14,306 nt of DNA from DATLFA01 sp039934635. Lineage in GTDB: Bacteria > Actinomycetota > Acidimicrobiia > Acidimicrobiales > WLNW01. The position numbers and the translations under genes were made by a program. The notes beneath the pieces were generated by a model. That model was not told where the DNA came from. It saw only the letters and a program-made list of their open reading frames with translations, and searched no databases. Where the stretch lies: positions 1 through 14,306 of the forward strand of contig JBDTLT010000138.1 in assembly GCA_039934635.1 (NCBI GenBank). The letters run 5' to 3'. How positions within the stretch are numbered: the stretch's first letter is position 1; each line of letters begins with the position of its first letter. Of this stretch, positions 11,362-14,306 are shown one piece after another.

Positions 11362-14306
11362 TCAGTGCCCTCGATAGATCAGGCCGCGATAGCCGCCGAC
11401 GAAGCCCGCCGCGAGCAGCGCCGGATGATGCGGCGATTCGCGCGCCGGGACCGCGTCGATGCGGGTGATCTCGAGCGAGCGGAGACGGCCGTCTTTGACG
11501 AGTGTCGTCAGCGCCTCGGCCCACCGGTGGTTGTCGGGATCGTCGACCCACGTGAGGATGCTGCGCCCCCCGCGCTCGAGGTAGGCCACGAGGCGGCCCT
11601 CATCGAGCACCACGAACGCGCCCGCGGAACGCGCCGGACGCCCGCTCGACTCGGGCCACGGCAGCGAAGCGCCGAACGGGTTGGCCGGATCGGTCGCGGC
11701 GAGGACCAGTGGCTGATCGTCTGCGTCGCGCAGTGACCGCAGTCGATCGACCGCTCCCGGCAACGCGAACTGCGCCGCGCCGAGGCCGGACACGAAGTAG
11801 CCGCGCCGCATCTGCCCGCGTTCTTCGAGCAGCTTGAGCATCGGATACAACCCGGCGAAGCCACCCTCGGCTCCCTCGCCCAGCGCGGCCTCGCGTGTGA
11901 GCACGCCGTAGCGCTCGGCCATCTGCAGCGCGCGCGCATGCGCCGCGATGGTCGCGTCAGGACGCGGATCGACCAATGACTCGACGAGCGACCATCGGCC
12001 GGCGCCGGCCGGAGGACCGATACGGGCCAGACGACCGGGCCTCGGACGCCCCCTCGGTGCCGTGCGAGTGGACCGGCCCGACACGAACGCGCGCAACGCG
12101 GCGAACGAATCGTTGGTGACGAGCCCGGCCCACACCAGATCCCACAAGGCTGCGAGCACCACGGTGTCGTCGTAGGGCTGACCCGCGTCGGATGCGGCGC
12201 GTACGAGCTCGGCCCAGAACGACGCACCGCGAGCGCGCAAGTGCGCGAGCAGTGCCTGATGCAGCGCACTGTCGACCGCCGCATCGTCGGCCGCGGCCGG
12301 CGCCAGTGCGGCCACTTGATCGCGGAAGTACACGCGCACGCGACCGTCGGAGCCGCCGATGGAACCGCTGCCGATCCACACGACTTCGCCCGCCGTGCAC
12401 AGCGCATCGAGATCGGCCGCCCGGTAACCCAGCAGCCGTACCCGCAACACGTCGGCCTCGAACACCGACGCGGGGATCGCGGCGCCCTGCAAGATGCCGA
12501 TGACCTCGACCATGCCGTCGAGACCACGCCGCGGTACGCCCACCCCTTGCCAAGGCGGCAAGAACCGCACCAATGCCTCTGGCTCGACCGGCTCGATCTC
12601 GCGTCGCAGCGCGGCCAGCGATCGCCGTCGCAATTGGCGCAACACGTCGCTGTCACACCACTCCCGCTCGGTGCCTTCGGGCCGGAACTCGCCGCGTACG
12701 ATGCGGCCCCCGGCGGCCAACCGCTCGAGCACCGAACGCGCTCGGTCGGTCGACACCCCGAACCGGCGAGCGACATCGGCGGTAACGAACGGCCCGTGCG
12801 TGCGAGCAAATCGAGTGAACAGATCACCGAGTGGATCTTCGACCGGATCGGTGAACACACCCGGCAGACCCCGCGGCAACGCGGCGCCGAGCGCGTCGCG
12901 GACGCGCGATGCGTCTTCGGCGGCCACGAGACGCCCCTCACCGGCGATGGCAACCTCGATCACGCGGCGTTCGGCGAGCAGTGTGGTGATCAACGGCGTC
13001 GCATCGATCTCACAGCGGGCGTCGAGCTCGAACCGGTTCAACGGGCCGAGCGACCGCAGGACATCGTGCAGTTCGTCCGCGTCGCGGACGCGACGGCCGT
13101 CCGCGAGGCGTTGCAACTCGAGCTCGAGATCGGCCAACACCGCGGGGTCGAGAAGCTCGCGCAGCTCGTCGGCACCGAGCAGATCGCGCAACAGATCGCG
13201 ATCGAGTGCCAATGCGGCAGCACGGCGTTCGGCGAGGGGCGCGTCGCCTTCGTACATATAGACGGCGATCCACCCGAACAACAGCGATTGCGCGAACGGC
13301 GACGCGCGCGGTGTATCGACTGCAACCATCCGTACGCGGCGGGCTTGCAGATCGCCGAGCAACTGTTTGAGCGCGGGCAGATCGAACACGTCGTTGACAC
13401 ACTCACGCGTGGCTTCGAGCAATATCGGGAACTGCGGGTAGTTGGCCGCCACCGCCAACAAGTCGGCCGACCGCTGCCGCTGCTGCCACAACGGCGTGCG
13501 CTTGTCGGGCCGGCGCCGAGGCAACAGCAACGCACGCGCCGCGCACTCGCGGAACCGCGACGCGAACATGGCCGAGTTGGGCAGCCGCTCGAGTAGCACG
13601 TCTTCGATCTCGTCGGGATCGAACTGAAGGTCGGCCAACGGAAGCTCATCGATCGCGGCCGGCAACCGGATGACGATGCCATCGTCGCTCCACAACAACT
13701 CGACGTCGACATCCCATCGCTCGCCCAGGCGTGCCTGCAGAGCCAAGCCCCAAGGCGCATGCACGCGGGCACCGAAGGGCGACAAGATGCAGACGCGCCA
13801 GTCGCCGATCTCGTCGCGAAAGCGCTCGACGACGATGGTGCGATCGTCGGGCAACGAGCCGGTAGCCTCGGCCTGGTCGTCGAGATACTGCACGAGGTTG
13901 CGCGAGGCCCACTCGTCGAGACCGAATTCGTCACGCAAACGGGCCACCGCATCTGGGCCACGGATCGTGCGCACGAACTCGCCCACGGCGCGGCCGAGCT
14001 CGAGCGGTCGACCCGGCCCCTCACCCCGCCAGAACGGCATGCGACCAGGCTGCCCCGGCGCTGGATGTACGACCACGCGATCGAACGTGATTTCGTCGAT
14101 CTGCCAAGTCGTCGCGCCGAGCAGAAAAGTCTCGCCGGGGCGCGTCTCATAGACCATCTCTTCGTCGAGCTCGCCGACGCGTGTGCCGTCGGGCAACACC
14201 ACTGGGAACAAGCCGCGATCGGGGATGGTGCCGCCACTGGTGACGGCGAGTCGCTGCGCGCCGGAGCGGGCGCGGAGAGTGTCGTTGACGCGATCCCACA
14301 CGACGC
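11362..14306 (-). CDS. lhr: Lhr-type ATP-dependent helicase, N-terminal part outside the window
   Basis: About 980 residues of the C-terminal part of a large Lhr helicase (the full family protein is about 1500 residues), open at the window edge. The two RecA motor domains are missing here because of the cut. What is seen starts in the Lhr core (WQIDEITFDRVVVHPAPGQPGRMPFWRGE, then GRAVGEFVR), continues with the WH/domain-4 region (FGARVHAPWGLALQARLGERW, NPQFPILLEATRECVNDVFDLPAL-type segment), and then the C-terminal domain made of winged-helix modules, ending AGAFVVLDEGRLVAYLERGGRSILTW. Lhr is a 3'-5' translocase used in DNA repair, and the C-terminal domain of E. coli Lhr has been reported to have uracil-DNA glycosylase activity. 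The first GTG visible (14301) is not a real start. No frameshift is seen over the 980 codons. Confidence 0.94.
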   Translation of the reverse strand, partial: VVWDRVNDTLRARSGAQRLAVTSGGTIPDRGLFPVVLPDGTRVGELDEEMVYETRPGETFLLGATTWQIDEITFDRVVVHPAPGQPGRMPFWRGEGPGRPLELGRAVGEFVRTIRGPDAVARLRDEFGLDEWASRNLVQYLDDQAEATGSLPDDRTIVVERFRDEIGDWRVCILSPFGARVHAPWGLALQARLGERWDVDVELLWSDDGIVIRLPAAIDELPLADLQFDPDEIEDVLLERLPNSAMFASRFRECAARALLLPRRRPDKRTPLWQQRQRSADLLAVAANYPQFPILLEATRECVNDVFDLPALKQLLGDLQARRVRMVAVDTPRASPFAQSLLFGWIAVYMYEGDAPLAERRAAALALDRDLLRDLLGADELRELLDPAVLADLELELQRLADGRRVRDADELHDVLRSLGPLNRFELDARCEIDATPLITTLLAERRVIEVAIAGEGRLVAAEDASRVRDALGAALPRGLPGVFTDPVEDPLGDLFTRFARTHGPFVTADVARRFGVSTDRARSVLERLAAGGRIVRGEFRPEGTEREWCDSDVLRQLRRRSLAALRREIEPVEPEALVRFLPPWQGVGVPRRGLDGMVEVIGILQGAAIPASVFEADVLRVRLLGYRAADLDALCTAGEVVWIGSGSIGGSDGRVRVYFRDQVAALAPAAADDAAVDSALHQALLAHLRARGASFWAELVRAASDAGQPYDDTVVLAALWDLVWAGLVTNDSFAALRAFVSGRSTRTAPRGRPRPGRLARIGPPAGAGRWSLVESLVDPRPDATIAAHARALQMAERYGVLTREAALGEGAEGGFAGLYPMLKLLEERGQMRRGYFVSGLGAAQFALPGAVDRLRSLRDADDQPLVLAATDPANPFGASLPWPESSGRPARSAGAFVVLDEGRLVAYLERGGRSILTWVDDPDNHRWAEALTTLVKDGRLRSLEITRIDAVPARESPHHPALLAAGFVGGYRGLIYRGH

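Noticed and set aside
12241..13596. Plus-strand 451-codon open frame inside lhr
   Set aside because: Antisense to an intact Lhr coding region; composition is Arg/Gln/His-rich and no motif is seen.
11362..14306. Lhr as a truncated or broken helicase
   Set aside because: The missing motor domains are explained by the window edge; the visible frame is open to base 14306 without a stop.

Overview
The window looks like a stretch of a high-GC actinobacterial chromosome. Supporting signs are the strong GC bias (long antisense open frames everywhere), several TANNNT -10 boxes placed 6-7 bases before a start codon as in leaderless actinobacterial genes, a stand-alone LigD-type polymerase domain, a long Lhr helicase with its C-terminal extension, and many SDR, CaiB and NTF2-like genes. 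This mix fits Acidimicrobiia (Ilumatobacter-like) best, but that is inference; no 16S or other marker is present. I see no insertion sequence, phage gene, CRISPR array or integrase, and no gene-free gap longer than about 80 bases.

Layout. 1-49: 5' part of an initiator tRNA (minus strand), cut by the window edge, with a good promoter behind it. 127-1248: minus-strand pair of an NAD-type SDR and a small cupin. 1308-2585: plus-strand LigD-type polymerase followed by a Dabb protein. 2608-5878: minus-strand operon of an NTF2-like protein, a 781-residue double CaiB/BaiF CoA-transferase, and a second NTF2-like protein. 5916-7423: divergent plus-strand pair of paralogous SDRs that overlap by 4 bases. 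7491-9160: a duplicated-domain DUF4389 membrane protein, then a Rieske/flavodoxin-fold fusion. 9176-9601: third NTF2-like protein (minus). 9633-11283: a membrane-anchored protein probably of the alpha/alpha-toroid type, overlapping a small MarC-like membrane protein. 11362-14306: C-terminal two thirds of Lhr (minus), running off the window.

How they may work together. The core 2608-7423 reads as one divergently transcribed catabolic unit acting on an acyl-CoA: the CoA-transferase would make a CoA thioester, the SDR pair would oxidise or reduce a hydroxy/keto group, and the NTF2-like proteins could be small isomerases, hydratases or binding proteins. The substrate cannot be read from the sequence. 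One SDR has lost the catalytic serine while its partner keeps it, and the two have different predicted cofactor preference, which makes a hetero-oligomer plausible. The Rieske/flavoprotein fusion downstream could be an electron carrier, but its link to the cluster is only positional. LigD-Pol and Lhr are both DNA-repair proteins but are about 9 kb apart and not in one operon.
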